DNA of 64,000 nt from Paracyclopina nana (GCA_019096065.1 JAGUCH010000004.1:124001-188000), one strand, 5' to 3'; numbered from the stretch's first letter, positions 31,108 to 43,475 are shown. The notes: a model not told the origin generated them from the letters alone. Numbers and translations: made by a program.

Positions 31108-32211
31108 ATTAAATGAGCTTTATGACATGTTCATTTGCCTGCTTGCAAACATTAAACTGCATAGGCTTCAAATTTCATGGGTCCAATTGTAACTTGACCA
31201 ATCATATCCCAGTCAAAGCAATTGAGATGTCAGCAAATAAGGTTGAGCTATGGCTATCATCCGAAGCCAAGCCAGGTTTGTAGAACTACTCTATTTAAGC
31301 ATAATTGAGAAAAACCCTGAGGTTAAACTCTCTTTCAGCTCCTCATTACCTTGTCATAGCAGCAAAAAGTGGTGACATATATGATATAAGTACATCAGAG
31401 TCATTGAGTTTGCCTGCTGTATTTAACGCAACTTGGCTCATTGCTGGAGGCTAGCCCATTCATACTAGGCTCAAATAATATGCTTAGAGCATGGCCAATG
31501 CAGATTGGTAGCACAAAATATGTAGAATGGAATATAGGGGAATCTACTGTGTCACAAATTGATTCAGAAATAACATTAATTCAGCAATCAGGCAAAGCTT
31601 GGTGGGCTTCTATGGATGAAGCAATGTTTGTTATTGGACCAGGATGTATGTATTTAAGATACACTCATATAATGTTAGCTTCTCCACTGCATTATATGCA
31701 TGTTGCAGCTACCGAAACTGAGGCCTGGGGATACATTAATGGCAAATGGAAACAGCTTCGATCATTTTCCAAATCTATACAATACACATGTGCTGCCTTT
31801 GTTCCTGGTGATACCAACTCTGCATACTTTATGGGTGGTTGTAATGATGCATCCTTATATAAATACTCCTTCAGTCAAAATGCATATTCTACTCCTTATC
31901 TGGACAATTCAAAAGTGCTTAATTATATGGGATGCACTGGATACATGGTTGCTAGGGGAAATAGGTATTATGTTCGAGTAGGAGGAGGGATTTTGGGACA
32001 GGGAACAATCAAAGAAGCGGAAACATTTTGTGTTAGCTGCAATTCCCCTAGTTGGACCTCTTTGCCCAATTACCCTCTACCTGTGTTCGGTTCAGCAGTC
32101 GTTGAAAAAGATGGAATTATTTACAGCTTTGGGGGAACAACTGTTGTTGGCAATTCAGTTTTAAGAGTCTACAAACTGGACTTGAGATCAGGCCAGCAAT
32201 GGACTCTTTAA
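31108..32211 (+). pseudogene. PAN plus kelch-like secreted protein gene, frame-broken
   Basis: A PAN-like part (M-T-C-S-F-A-C-L-Q-T-L-N-C-I-G-F-K-F ... S-N-C-N-L-T) is joined across an intron (about 31275-31339) to P-H-Y-L-V-I-A-A. The frame then meets TAG at about 31453 and continues one base shifted as an ORF (31441-32211). That ORF holds kelch-like units: A-A-F-V-P-G-D ... Y-F-M-G-G-C, W-T-S-L-P-N-Y-P-L-P-V-F-G-S-A-V-V ... I-I-Y-S-F-G-G. No signal exon was seen upstream. The single frameshift could be real decay or a sequencing error; the downstream part is very well kept. Confidence 0.65.
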
Positions 32212-32897
32212 AGGGACTTGACATTTGAATTGAAGAAGAATGGTCATTACATTGTATCTTATGGATAATTAGTGCTTTTGGTTAATCAACAAAAATGAGC
32301 ACCCTTCAATAAAAGCAACTGTTTTTGGAATCCAAGATAAGACTAATGGTTTTTTTTTCTGCAATGGGATTTAGTTCTTGGACATTGTCCTGGTCCAATT
32401 TCTTGGTGTCAATCAATAAAGTACTTTATAATGTGTGTCATTGATAAAGTAAAACGTCAGAGCTTTTATATATGTGAAGTTATATGAACTAAGACGAATT
32501 GGTAAACTGAATTATTCATGCAAAAATTGCTTTCCATCATATAAATAGATATTTCAGTCTTTTTGTCTTTTGCAGCTTCTAGATGCAACTAGATTCATGT
32601 GCATCATGAGCCTTTACTAATGTTTTTAAAAGCCAATCATTCAGATTGTGGCAGAATTAGTGACATGTTTTAGCAAAAGTGCTTTCTATTATTTATTGAG
32701 CCATTTCAAGGGCTGAGGCAAATCATTAAAGACAATGTTGGCAAATCAAGAAGAGATGTAATCAAGTTCTTAAGTGGCATGGTCAAATTATTAACAGTTT
32801 CAGGCAAATCAAGAAGATATTGAGTTAACTTAGTTCTCTCAATATTAGAGTGGGCCAATACTGTTCATTGTGTCAGAAAAATGACCTATGTGAAAGG
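32212..32897. other. 3' region of the PAN-kelch gene up to the LTR element
   Basis: An AATAAA at 32308-32313 is a likely poly(A) signal. The rest is AT-rich without gene signals. Confidence 0.5.
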
Positions 32898-33097
32898 TGT
32901 AGCAGGAACGCGGGTATACGGGTGTGCTCGTGGGCGCGCACTGAGCGCCACGTCCCGGTGAAGCTAATTGTATAGAGCAGTTAATAAACGGACGCATTCG
33001 AGTAAACACCTCGACTAGTTTCTTGGTAGCATGTTCTTCCATCGCTACCCCGCGGGCGCGCGTGTCACCCTCGGGGGGTCTACACGAACCTCCTACA
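32898..33097 (+). repeat. 5' LTR, 200 bp
   Basis: Begins TGTAGCAGGAACGCGGG, ends GAACCTCCTACA. It contains a short AATAAA (about 32982) usable as a processing signal. Pairs with 42671-42870. Confidence 0.95.
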
Positions 33098-33100
33098 AGT

Positions 33101-33118
33101 TGGCGCGGTCGGAAGGAC
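33101..33118 (+). other. Primer-binding site
   Basis: TGGCGCGGTCGGAAGG starts 3 bases after the 5' LTR. It begins with TGG, as expected for complementarity to a tRNA 3' CCA. Which tRNA is not determined. Confidence 0.65.
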
Positions 33119-34391
33119 AACTCCCCAAGTTACCGACACCTTCGCCCCCAACAAAACCCGCAAATAAGGGACAGCAATATGGCTAAGCAAACAGCCAAAT
33201 GGGCGTGGCAAAGGGCCACACCCACATGCAGGCGACTATCAGAAGCCACGGGCGATGCCGACAGCGAGTCATTGCCCTCGTACCCAGTCAAGCATTCGTG
33301 CCACGAATCCACCCCAGGTCGAGGCCACTTGAGGCCGTATGCCCGGATCGCATGGAGGTGTTGTGGCAGTAGGCATCGCGACACTACAGCAGAAAATCGC
33401 GAATACGCTGCCAGCCGGCTATCGTACGCCGAGCAACCTCGTCCTCGGCTGAGGTCACGCCACAGAGAACGGCGGGCATCACCAGGAGAGCACGGGCCCT
33501 CAGGCAGCAGGACCGCTGTACACCTGAGTCGCCATAATCACCTCGTCCTCGCAATAAGGCCACTCTTGGAGCCGTCGCAGGGAGGCCGCGTTACTAAGCA
33601 GAAAAACGGGCATGTTGTCAGAACGATCCATGTTAATGATTGCATTAAGATGAATAAACAGCAACTAATTACACGCTCCCAAACACTGTGCGCGCGCGCA
33701 GTCGATAGAAAAAGAAATCAGGCCACGACTACCGAGAGCTGGTCAAGGATTGTTAAGCAATGTACTAACGAGAAGGGTTAATCCCTCGACCCGTAGATGG
33801 GTCGGCCCTAGACACTTATCAATAATCCTGCTCGTGGTCACTTTCGAGATCTAATATTGTTGGGCACAAAAATACGGTCGTAAATGGTTGCTCCTGAGAC
33901 CTAGCATTGTTGTTGCACAAATACGGTCGTAAACAGTCCAAAGATTCTGGCCTCTTTATGGCCAAGCTCCCAAGGTTGGTCCTAGTAACAAGGGAGATCA
34001 ATCGCTATTTGCAGCTGCTAGAAGTTGTAAACTAAACTTCACATCCTGTTTGTAATGGAGCTCTTGCTAATGGCCACATAGCTAAAATTGGCCGTCTAAA
34101 TCTTCGGTCATAAACCAGATCGCGTAAACAATCTCGAGAGTGTCATTTTAAAACAATTTGTCAGAGAGGCCAGAAATCCTCTGCTGGCCGTTAGAGCAGC
34201 CGTTGTGCTGATACGGTGACTATAAAGAGCGAGCTGATCAGGGAGCCGAGCACAGTTCTTTGGAATCTCCCAAGGCTATTACACCCCCAATAATCTCGCT
34301 TTGCACCATCTCACCGCTGGTAAAAACGCAACACTTTCGATTGCTTGTAAGCTTAAGCTGACCTCTTTTGTATAGAACATAAGGTACCATC
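33119..34391 (+). other. Untranslated leader of the LTR element
   Basis: About 1.27 kb between primer-binding site and gag. Open frames here lack recognisable retroviral content. Unusually long for this element class; it may hold packaging or internal regulatory sequence. Confidence 0.5.
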
Positions 34392-35773
34392 ATGCCTGTC
34401 GGTCGATCACCGCTGCACTCGTCCTCCGCCAATGAAGGCGCCGAGAACCCCTTCGACGTGGGCCAGTCAGTCGACCCGCACCGGGAACCGGTCGAGGTTC
34501 TCACGCCACCCGGGGGTGGTGGGGCCCAAGGGGGGAACCCCCTCAGAGCTCAGGGCGGGGCCTGCCCATGCTCGGGCACGCCATTAGGGGGAAGCGGCAA
34601 TTCTGCTGGAGGACCCTCGCGGCCCCAACCGGCCGGGCCAGGCGATGCGCCCCCAGCCCCAGGGGACATGCAGACCATGATGCTCCAGATCCTCCGTGGG
34701 TTCGAGGCCCAGCGCCATGCCGACCTCGAAACCAGGCAAAGGGAGGCTGAGCTATGGCAGGTAGAGGCGGAGGCCCAACGCCTCGAGGCCGAGGCTGCTG
34801 CAGCCCACGCCGGCCGCAAACGGAAGCTCGAGAAGTTTGAAGAAACTGAGGCCGATAAATGGCTCAACTTCCGTCTGCATGTGGAGGCTACCTTCTTTGG
34901 CTCAACTGCCTCGGAGGCCACCAAGAAAATGGAAATTAAGCATGTCATGGTCGGAGTGGCGCTCCGAACGGTCAATGAGGTCGACCTCCGACCAGAGGAT
35001 GAAGCCTTCACCGACATGCACCTGTTGGATGCCTATGAAAAGTTCTTTGTCACCGCTACATCCTCTCAGGTGGCTCGCATTGCCTTGGAGACCGCTCAGC
35101 AGAAGTCGGATGAGGCCATCCCTCAATGGCACGCCCGCCTGAGAAGTATCTTTGTGAGAGCCAGACCAGAGCTTGCCAAGGAGGTCGAGACGTACCCTGA
35201 CCTCATCCGCATCTTTGTAAGAAGATGCACCGTGAGGACGTAATGATGGGCCTTGCCGGGCATAAGTTTACCACCATGGCCGACGCCCTGGAGGCGGCCG
35301 GCCAAGCCAAGTGCTGGATGACGATTGGGCACAGTAAAGGCCGGGTGGCCGCCCTGCATTCCTCCAATGCCGACGCCAACATCACATGTTTCTACTGCGA
35401 GAGGAAAGGCCATCGCCGGGCTGAGTGTCGCGCCCTCGATCAGGACAAGCTCAACAACCGCTACAATCCCAAGACCAACCAGTGGCACCGAGCTGCAAGC
35501 CAACTGCAGCAGCGCTCCTCCTCCTCGGGCAAGTGGGGTTCGACCCAGCCCTCGGACCGCAAGCGGTCCTCTGACCCCAACTTGTCCAACTGCAAGCAAT
35601 CCGCCGGTAAGCGACCCAAGGTCAACAATTTAGTGAGGCCAGCCCCGAGGTCGAGTCTGAAGCCACTGGGAACGTGCCGGAGGGAAACGACCCGACCCGG
35701 TTGTAGAGGGCTCCGCCCGGATCACTCCAGCTTCCCTCATCTTGGCCGCATTAGACCACATCACCCAGCATAA
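34392..35773 (+). pseudogene. gag: gag of the LTR element, broken by a frameshift
   Basis: Starts at the ATG 34392. A Pro/Gly-rich N-terminus and a charged Ala/Glu-rich helix (about residues 95-150) precede a capsid-like part (W-L-N-F-R-L-H-V-E-A-T-F, L-D-A-Y-E-K-F-F). The frame runs to 35243, but homology continues in another frame from about 35215 to 35773. That part contains the nucleocapsid zinc knuckle C-F-Y-C-E-R-K-G-H-R-R-A-E-C (CX2CX4HX4C). So there is at least one indel near 35215-35225. Gag would form the particle and bind RNA. Confidence 0.85.
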
Positions 35774-38700
35774 ACAATTTCCAACTCAAGTGCCAGTGCT
35801 CATCGGCTGTGTCAAAATGCGAGCCCTAGTGGACAGCAGGAACAGTTGGCGCACCTGCATCTCTGAGGACTTCGCTCAGCGACTGGGAGTCCTCCCCCAC
35901 GGGCTACGACCCTTGGAGGACATGACCTCCGTGGGCACGGTCCACACCCGCCATCGGTTGCAAGTGCTGGGGGAGCTCAAGCAGCCCCTACGAGTGCAGT
36001 TTGGGGAGCACCCTCACGTGTTCTCCATTCGTCCTGCAGTGGTGCGCAACCTGTCAATGGACTTCAATCTCTCAGGGCCTTTCTTGAGCCATCACCGGAT
36101 AGACCAGCTCAACTCGCGAGGTGCCCTGAGAATTCATGGTCAATGCGTCCCATTGGTCGGGTCCCTGCTAGCCTCCACCCAGCCTCTCCCAGGGGAATAT
36201 CCGATACGTGTCCTCCGGCCGGCTACCGTCCCGCCAAGGACAGCCATCCTCGTCGCTGCCCTCGCAGCGTTATGGCCTCATGGCGGCGCAAAACCCGCGG
36301 CCCTGGAGGCTGAAAGGCGGTTTGCTGAGGAAACCCAGCAAGCCCCATGGCTGAACGCCGTGGTCCAACCCGCCGCCGGGGGCCACCTCATGGTGGGGCG
36401 GCGGAACCCACTGGCCCACCCTCTGCAGGCAAAAGGGGGCACTCTCTATGGTGTTCTGCGGGAATATGAGCCAATGGAGGCCGCCGCCTCTGCTGCTCCT
36501 ACCTCGCACCTACAGGCTATCCGGGCCGCAGAGCCGCCGGGACTACCCCCTGAAGCCAGCCCGCAGGAGAAGATCGAGCTTGCGATCCAGGCATTCGAGC
36601 TGAAAGAGAATGACCTCCTCCGTCGGCGCTCCAAACGCCAAAATGCAGCCGCGTCTCTGCTGGCCGCGTACCTGGGGGCTTTCTCCTTTGATGGCCGCAC
36701 CGGGCAGACCAAGCTGGTGGAGCACGCGATCGACCTCAAACCCGGCGCTCGGCCTATTAACACCCGGCAGAGGCCCATCAACCCCAACCCGGAGGCCTCC
36801 CTGAAGTAGCAGATCCATAAATGGCTGGAAGTAGAAGTCATCACACCAATCTCGTCCCCGTGGTCGGCCCCTCTGGTTCCGGTACGCAAAAAGGATGGCA
36901 ACCTGAGATGGTGTGTTGATTATCGTGAACTCAACAAGATCATGGTAGTTGACTCCCACCCCATTGGGGGAGTCCGGGACAACCTGAGCCGCTCCACCAT
37001 GTTCTCCACCCTGGACGTAGTAGGCGCCTTCAATGTAGTGCCGATCTGCGCCGAAGACGTGGAAAAGACTACCTTCTACACCGGGGACGGCTCGTACGCT
37101 TTCCTGAAGATGCCCTTCGGGCTGAATAACGCCCCTAAGACTTATAGCCGCTTAAACTGCTTAGTACTGGAAGGCGTGCCGTGGGACGTGGCCTTGCCCT
37201 ACTTGGACTACTGCTTGGTTCACTCTCCCGACTTCGAGTCGCACTTGAAGAACCTCAAGATCGTCCTCCAGGCACATCAAAAGGCAGGGCTGTTGCTCAA
37301 GCCCACTAAGTGCCACCTCTTCCAGGCCAGGGTTACATACCTTGGGCATGTCGTCACCCCAAAAGGTCTGGAAGTCATGCCAGCCTACATAGATCTCATT
37401 CGCAAGTGGCCGCTGCCAAACACCCGCAAGCTCCTTCGAGTATTCATGGGCAAGGCTAATTATTACCGAGCCTTCATCGAGAAGTACCAACACATTGCTG
37501 CTCCGTTGACGGCACGGCTATCCAAGGAAGACGGCACCTCCGACACCCAGGTCTTGGAGCCGTCTCTGGAGTACCGCAACGCCTTCGAAGAGATCAAGAG
37601 GCGGCTGGTGTTGGCCCTGGTTCTTGCTTACCCCTACTTCGGGTCCCCGAACCCGTTCATCTTGGACACCGATTTCTCCCAAGAGAACCAGGCTGTGGGG
37701 GCGGTCTTGTCCCAGGTGCAGGGAGGCAAGGAGCGAGTCATCCTGTATGGGGCGAAGAAGTTAACCCCGGCACAGAGCAACTACTCCGCCAACCAGGGAG
37801 AACTGGTCGCCGTCATCATCTTCATTAACCAGTTCAAATACTACTTGCAGCATCGACGGTTCATTCTCCGAACTGATCATCGGGCTTTATTATGGATTCG
37901 CTCCATGGAGGCCCCGACGGGCATGCTGGCCAGGTGGCTCAACACCATCTCCAACTACGACTTCGAGGTCGTCCAGGACCAAGCGGGAGACCACATCAGC
38001 GCTGAGGTCTCTGATGACGACTTCTTCCGCGTGGCCAGCCTGAAGCTCATCCCTACAAAGCCGGAATTATGGGCTGAAGCTCAGGAGGAAGACGACGACC
38101 TGGTGATGCTTCGCCAACTGGTCCGACTCCAGCAAGCTACCTCCAGAGCCCACCTTGATGCCGCTTCCGCCTGAGGGCGGGTTCTCATGGAACAATTCGA
38201 CAGTCTGTGCCTAGATCGACAAGGAGCCCTCCGGCTGCGCGACCCTCAGGGCGGGCCCTCAACTTGGCTCATTGTACCCCGCAAATGGGAAGAGGCCAGC
38301 CTGAGGCATGTGCATGAAACCCTGGGGCACCAAGGCCTTGACAACCTGATCCACCGGGCAGCTCAACACTTTTATTTTCCCAATATGGCCAAGATGGCTG
38401 ACGAGGTTGTGAAATCATGCCTGCTATGCCAGAAGACGAAACCGGCTGCCTCAGACCAACGACACACCTTAGTTCCTTGCCATGCAGGGTTTCCGTTCCA
38501 AGTTCTTAGCCAAGTTCTATGAAGGGCCATTCAAGCCTAGATCCAATCAACACCGGTACCTGTTTACGGCCAAATGTGTGTTCAGCAGTCCAATGACGCC
38601 GAGACCGCGGTGCGGTTTCTCACCACAGAGATCATCCCCTGATTCGGGCTGCCTGAGCGTCTGCACACTGACCAGGGTACGCACTTCACGGCGCACCTCA

Positions 38701-40049
38701 TGAGAGAGGTGTGCACGGCCCTGGGCATTAAGGCCACCACCACGCCGTCATATAACCCGAAGAGTAATCCGGTGGAGCGAGCCCATCGGGACCTCAATGA
38801 GCTCATACGTAAGATGATCAAGGGACATTATGCCAAATGGGCTGAAGTCGTGCCGTTCGCACTATTCATTTTGTGTACTACCAAAAACCGCTCCACTGGG
38901 CTAGCCCCATACGAAATTGTGTTCGGCAGGCAACCTACCACCAACCTCGACCTCATCTTTGGGGACCCACAGCCTGCCGTGCACAAGGCGACAGAAGCCG
39001 GCCATTTTGCCAAGCAATTGCGAGAAGGAATACAGCTCGCGCACGAATGGGCTCGCATAAACATCTCGGCATCTATCGAGCGGCAAAGACGTGCCTATCA
39101 CATGGATAAACAGGCTTTTTTGCCAGGCCAAAAGGTATGGTTGTTTACGCCAAAGGTTGTGCGGTTAGTATCCAAGAAACTGCAAACCTTCTGGACCGGC
39201 CCTTGGACCATAGAGAAAAGAATCAATGAGCTCACATATGAAATCTCGCCAGACCCTTCATGGCCCCCAACCAAGAAGCAAGTCGTCTCGGTGGACCGAC
39301 TAAAACTGTACGTCGCCCCCTCCGATCCACAAGCGGAAACGATCTCAGCCCCTCCAGTGGAGAACATGGATTTCAACATGCCAGGAGATGAGTCCGCCGA
39401 GCACATGCACTCCACCGACACACCCTCCAAAGAACAGCCAAGTGATACCACATACTCGTTCGAATATGCAGTAGCACCTACGGATCGTGAATATGGGTTT
39501 CCGCATGCCAAGGACAGTCCTATTCCACTGTTCAACGATGATCCAACCATTCCACAATACGACTGCACCATGTTCGATCCAAATTCAGATGAATCCCAAG
39601 ATGACACTGATATTCCGCTGGATGCAAATGACGCTCAAAACCAGATCATCCTTAATGACAGTAATGACGACACACCGCCGCAATCGCCTAAAGCTCAAGC
39701 ACCAACCAGGAAAAGCAGAACGGGCACAGAAATGCTGCAAGAATACTCACAGCAAATATTAGGGGGCCCAGACAAACTTGTGGAGACATCACGCTCCAGA
39801 ACTAGAAGTGGTGACAAACAATCACGTCACGACAAGACGTTACTGCCTCTGCAGCAAGAAGCGGCTGCACCCGCTTTGCCGGAAACAACAAGGTACTTGC
39901 TGCCGCCGCTAGAGCCGCTGCCCCCGCCAATAAGACCATCAATCCCTTCACCGATACGAGAAGTATCGCGATCACAAACATCATTATCATCATCGCAAGG
40001 GCAACAGTCTAACGTATCAACATCAACCTCCGACAATGTATTTAATTAA
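35742..40049 (+). pseudogene. pol: pol of the LTR element (protease, RT, RNase H, integrase), with several lesions
   Basis: Almost all in one frame. Protease: the expected D-S-G triad reads D-S-R (35832-35840). Reverse transcriptase: TAG at 36807-36809; then W-C-V-D-Y-R-E-L-N-K, M-P-F-G-L-N-N-A-P. The active-site Y-x-D-D reads Y-L-D-Y (second Asp to Tyr at 37209-37211). RNase H follows (L-D-T-D-F-S, R-T-D-H-R-A-L). TGA at 38172-38174, then the integrase zinc finger (H-x3-5-H ... C-L-L-C). A damaged stretch at about 38500-38700 shifts frame, has a TGA at 38640-38642 and lacks the first core Asp. Later H-T-D-Q-G-T-H-F and N-P-V-E-R-A-H keep the other two core residues. A long Ser/Thr/Pro-rich tail runs to 40049. 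Confidence 0.92.
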
Positions 40050-40255
40050 CGTGCATATTGCTGCCCCTCATACAAAAGTTTGGGGGGGTGGCATCACACA
40101 AAACAAAATCAATAATAGTGTAAATCAAAACTTTCGCATTCTGGCCGCTAAATTATGACAGCTCAATAACTTACTACCTTCTCTCTTACAGTTCTGAGTA
40201 CCAGTGCTAACCATTGTAATTCGCCAACATAGAGACTGTTTATAATTCACAAATC

Positions 40256-42158
40256 ATGACGCCACTAAGCTGCCATCTCTGTCCTTCTGTGTACCTGATG
40301 GCCTTCTTCATGTACTCATACTGGGTACTGTTCAGCAAGCTGGCTCAGGCTGCTGTGGCTCAAGGAACACCACCCAGGAGCCGCACCGCCAACCTCTACA
40401 CCCCGGACGCAAAGGTCACTTCGTGACCTAAGCCAGCCGGAACTCTGTGAGGACATCAGGAGTGCATACCAGGCCAGCGTCAACATCACGGTTCAAGTAC
40501 TCCAAAACACTTCAACCCTATCGATCAAGGCTTTCCGGTGCCGGGTGCACTTGTCCAGACAGGTGACAAGGAGCAGGTATGACAGCATCAGCTACAGCAG
40601 TCAGATGACAGACGTCAACAGGCCTTATTTGGTGACCCCGCAAGCTTGCTGGGAGGTCGCTGAGAGACACTACCTAATCGTGGAAAACAAGAAGGTGGCG
40701 GTATCTTTAAATAATCCGACTTCTCTCTCCTACTTCTCCAAAGGAGGACTGGACAAGGACCATAAGTGTACCACCACCACCTTCACCAGCGGAGGCGTGA
40801 CGTTCAACAAGTCCTACGAGACCACTACGATTCACATGCTGGTCGAGCCGATCTACAGGAAGTTGAACACGGCCAACGGGTGGGTAGTGTTCTCCAATCA
40901 CCTGGTGGCAAACTTTCAAGACCTCATTGTGCAAGATGACGCTGAGGGCACCATTGAGTGGCCCAAACGCAAGTCGCCTCGCTGCGAGGATGAACTCAGT
41001 GAGGTCTATCGGGGACCCGCCGTGCTCTACCCACATCGGAATGCCACCAGCCTAATGGGAGGAACCGGGCATCTTGGCGACCTCCTCCTGCTAGCCCATG
41101 AGAAAAGAATCGAGGTTTCCGGGATTCGTCCTCAAGGGCGTGCAGTCGATATGCCAGCGGAAGTTGTTCACCACCCAGCTGAGGGACTTTGCCATCCTCT
41201 TGGTGGGACCCGGAGAAGGACCCCTCCAGGCCAAATACCTGCACCCGGAAGATATGGATGGGGCCAATATTCAGACGCAGCTCGCGTTTGTGCACTCCCA
41301 ACATGCGCTGCATATTCAGGACCGGTTTAAATTCCTGCAGGAGCTAATTTGCAAGAACGAGCGTGCAATTCTCCATTCCAAGTTACAGAGCATGGCCTCA
41401 GGATCGTCGTCATACGCCACGTTGGACAGCCATGGGCCCGGCCATCTCGTCACGCGGGCGGGAGCTGTGGCCTATGTGACCTCGTGCTACCCAGTACAGG
41501 CGGTCACCCGGTCCATCGACAACTGCACCCAGGAGATCCCTGTACTGGTGAACAACGAGACCCGATTCGCGGACCCATTGTCGTTCATCCTGACTGATCG
41601 ACCCAGCATTGTCCCGTGTGATTCCATCACGCCCATCAAGTGGCGCATACACAACCAATGGATGTGCGCCACGCCCCAGATTCACGCCTGCATCGCACCG
41701 TCCCAGCTCAACCCCATGTCCAACGCGGCCCCGCGCAGCCATCAATACGACATCAGCAGCGGGTTGGGTGGTGGTGTGTTCTCCGCAGAGCAGCGGGCCA
41801 ACCACATCTTATACCTTCACCTCTTCAGCAGCCAAGAGGCGGTGGTCAACACGATCACCAGCAACATGTTGCACAACTCCCTGATCACCTGCAGTCGCTC
41901 CACCACCTTCTGGTCTCAGGAGGACATTGAGAAGGAAGCGCGATTATTCCCCTCTTCAGTTCCGTCGGGAAATACTATTCGTACTTCACTGGATTCCTCA
42001 TCACTGTGGGCCTCCTGAAGCTGATCCTTGGCGACGTGCTGCGCATGATCATTCTGTACCGCCGACTTGGCTTCGGGTGGTGGATGCTGCTGGCAATTTG
42101 GCATACGGCGTTCCTGATGGTGGAGATGCCGTGGAGAATGATGACCAACTTGGGTTAG
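40256..42158 (+). pseudogene. env: env-like glycoprotein region of the LTR element, broken
   Basis: Follows integrase directly, where envelope genes lie in env-bearing Ty3/gypsy elements. A candidate ATG with a hydrophobic leader is at 40256, but a stop follows within about 60 codons. Coding content then lies in three successive frame segments (about 40545-41100, 41100-41930, 41930-42158), so at least two frameshifts are present. The ectodomain part is Cys- and Thr-rich with N-x-S/T sites. The last segment has a long hydrophobic stretch fitting a membrane anchor. It loosely recalls glycoproteins of arthropod negative-strand viruses that LTR elements have captured, but I cannot prove that against other env types. 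Not functional as it stands. Confidence 0.6.
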
Positions 42159-42660
42159 GATCAGATCCTTTTCCCTGGAGGTGACAGCGACGATGAGTGG
42201 CCCTCTAGCCGGGGACGTCGCCACCCGGGGGGCGGTGCTACGCAAGCATTCCGCCTGGCCAACTTGGGCAGCTCTGATGATGAGGATGATGACGATGATG
42301 CACCACCCAAGTATGCAACGGCAGCTGCCAGTGCAGCAGGTGCAGCGGAGGCCAATGCCGCTCCCGGCACCAGATGCGGATTCCGCCAGCCACTGCGAGA
42401 GGCCCTCTCCCAAGAGCAGGATTCGGTCTAGAAAAACCTGCAGGCACAAGTGGATGTGCTGGCTTGGCAGAACGAGTCGATGCACAATTACCTGATGACA
42501 GTGCTGCCTGCCGCTACGGTACCCTCCGCCACGTCTACTCCCCTGAAACCGTTCCCGGAAGTTGAGGCTGCGGCGGCACCACCCATCTCCCCGGTTAGAC
42601 CTGCTACGCCCAGACAACGGACCATGGGCCCCCATCGTGAGGACACGACAACCCTTCAGT
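42159..42660 (+). other. Tail region after env: acidic, PPxY-containing frame remnant
   Basis: In frame with the membrane segment but after a TAG. The readable frame has an acidic run (S-D-D-E-D-D-D-D-D) followed by P-P-K-Y, a PPxY-type motif, then Ala-rich sequence to a stop at about 42430. It could be a cytoplasmic tail cut off by the TAG or a separate small frame. Confidence 0.4.
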
Positions 42661-42669
42661 AGGGGGAAG
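42661..42669 (+). other. Polypurine tract
   Basis: AGGGGGAAG lies immediately before the 3' LTR, where the plus-strand primer is expected. Confidence 0.75.
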
Positions 42670-42670
42670 T

Positions 42671-42870
42671 TGTAGCAAGAACGCGGGTATACGGGTGTGC
42701 TCGTGGGCGTGCACTGAGCGCCACGTCCCGGTGAAGCTAATTGTATAGAGCAGTTAATAAACGGACGTATTCGAGTAAACACCTCGACTAGTTTCTCGGT
42801 AGCATGTTCTTCCATCGCTACCCCGCGGGCGCACGTGTCACCCTTGGGGGGTCTACATGAACCTCCTACA
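42671..42870 (+). repeat. 3' LTR, 200 bp
   Basis: Begins TGTAGCAAGAACGCGGG, ends GAACCTCCTACA; same length as the 5' LTR with 7 transitions. Confidence 0.95.
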
Positions 42871-43475
42871 AAGGGGTTGGATGAGTCCGGCCTCAGAGGC
42901 CTAGCTAAGTACTCTGCACTCTGAGGGAACTCTAACCTCCTTTTAGACAAGCGGCCTCTACTGCTCTAGTCTACCACTCTGGTCCTCTCCTGGGTAGAAA
43001 GTACGACAGTCCTGGTCGGCCTTTCTGGGCTCTATAGCGTCTCTGCACTTCCTCACCCAAAGACGAGACTCTGGAACAGCAAATAGCGCGCACCGTAGGA
43101 TCACTACAGGTCTGATGGCCTCTAGATGAACTTAGGCCTCAGCCTGCGAAGTGTGAACAGCTTGGGTTGAAAGGCCAAGCTTGATGATGAAATCTGTTCA
43201 TTAAACGCACTGTTTTATCGTTCAATGAGCTGCTTTATTTGCTATCTCCCCGACACATGGTAACTTTGGTGGAAACCAGAGTCTGCAAATCTCGAAGTAC
43301 AGCTAGACTTCTTGGGTGGACATCACTCTTCGGCGTCCCTGGAGCGACTCCTTGAGTTCTTCTCCTCGTAGTTGCATGATAGTGGCGACGTCTCGCATCT
43401 CCTAAGGCAGCCGCCTGCTTGCCTTGGCCTGCTCTTGCGTTCTATCTGGACCCCACCAGATATCACATATCAAGT
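42871..43475. other. Flank of the LTR element, no gene recognised
   Basis: Moderately GC-rich with many CTCT/GAGG words; no open frame of note. Confidence 0.4.

Larger units (their letters stand above)
32898..42870 (+). mobile_element. Ty3/gypsy-type LTR retrotransposon (provirus) with env-like region, inactivated
   Basis: About 9.97 kb. Two 200-bp LTRs (TG...CA) differ at 7 positions, all transitions and mostly at CpG, i.e. 3.5% divergence. Flanked by AAGG on both sides (32894-32897, 42871-42874). Order: LTR, primer-binding site (TGGCGCGGTCGG from 33101), long leader, gag with zinc knuckle, protease, reverse transcriptase, RNase H, integrase, env-like region, polypurine tract, LTR. The RT-RNaseH-IN order is that of Ty3/gypsy elements. 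Multiple stops and frameshifts plus active-site changes show it is dead. It is much GC-richer than the host DNA around it. Confidence 0.95.

Noticed and set aside
33023-33781. 252-codon frame in the LTR element leader
   Set aside because: Begins inside the LTR and overlaps the primer-binding site; no retroviral motifs.
41916-42950. 344-codon minus-strand frame across env end and 3' LTR
   Set aside because: Antisense to the env-like region; open because of high GC, no domain content.
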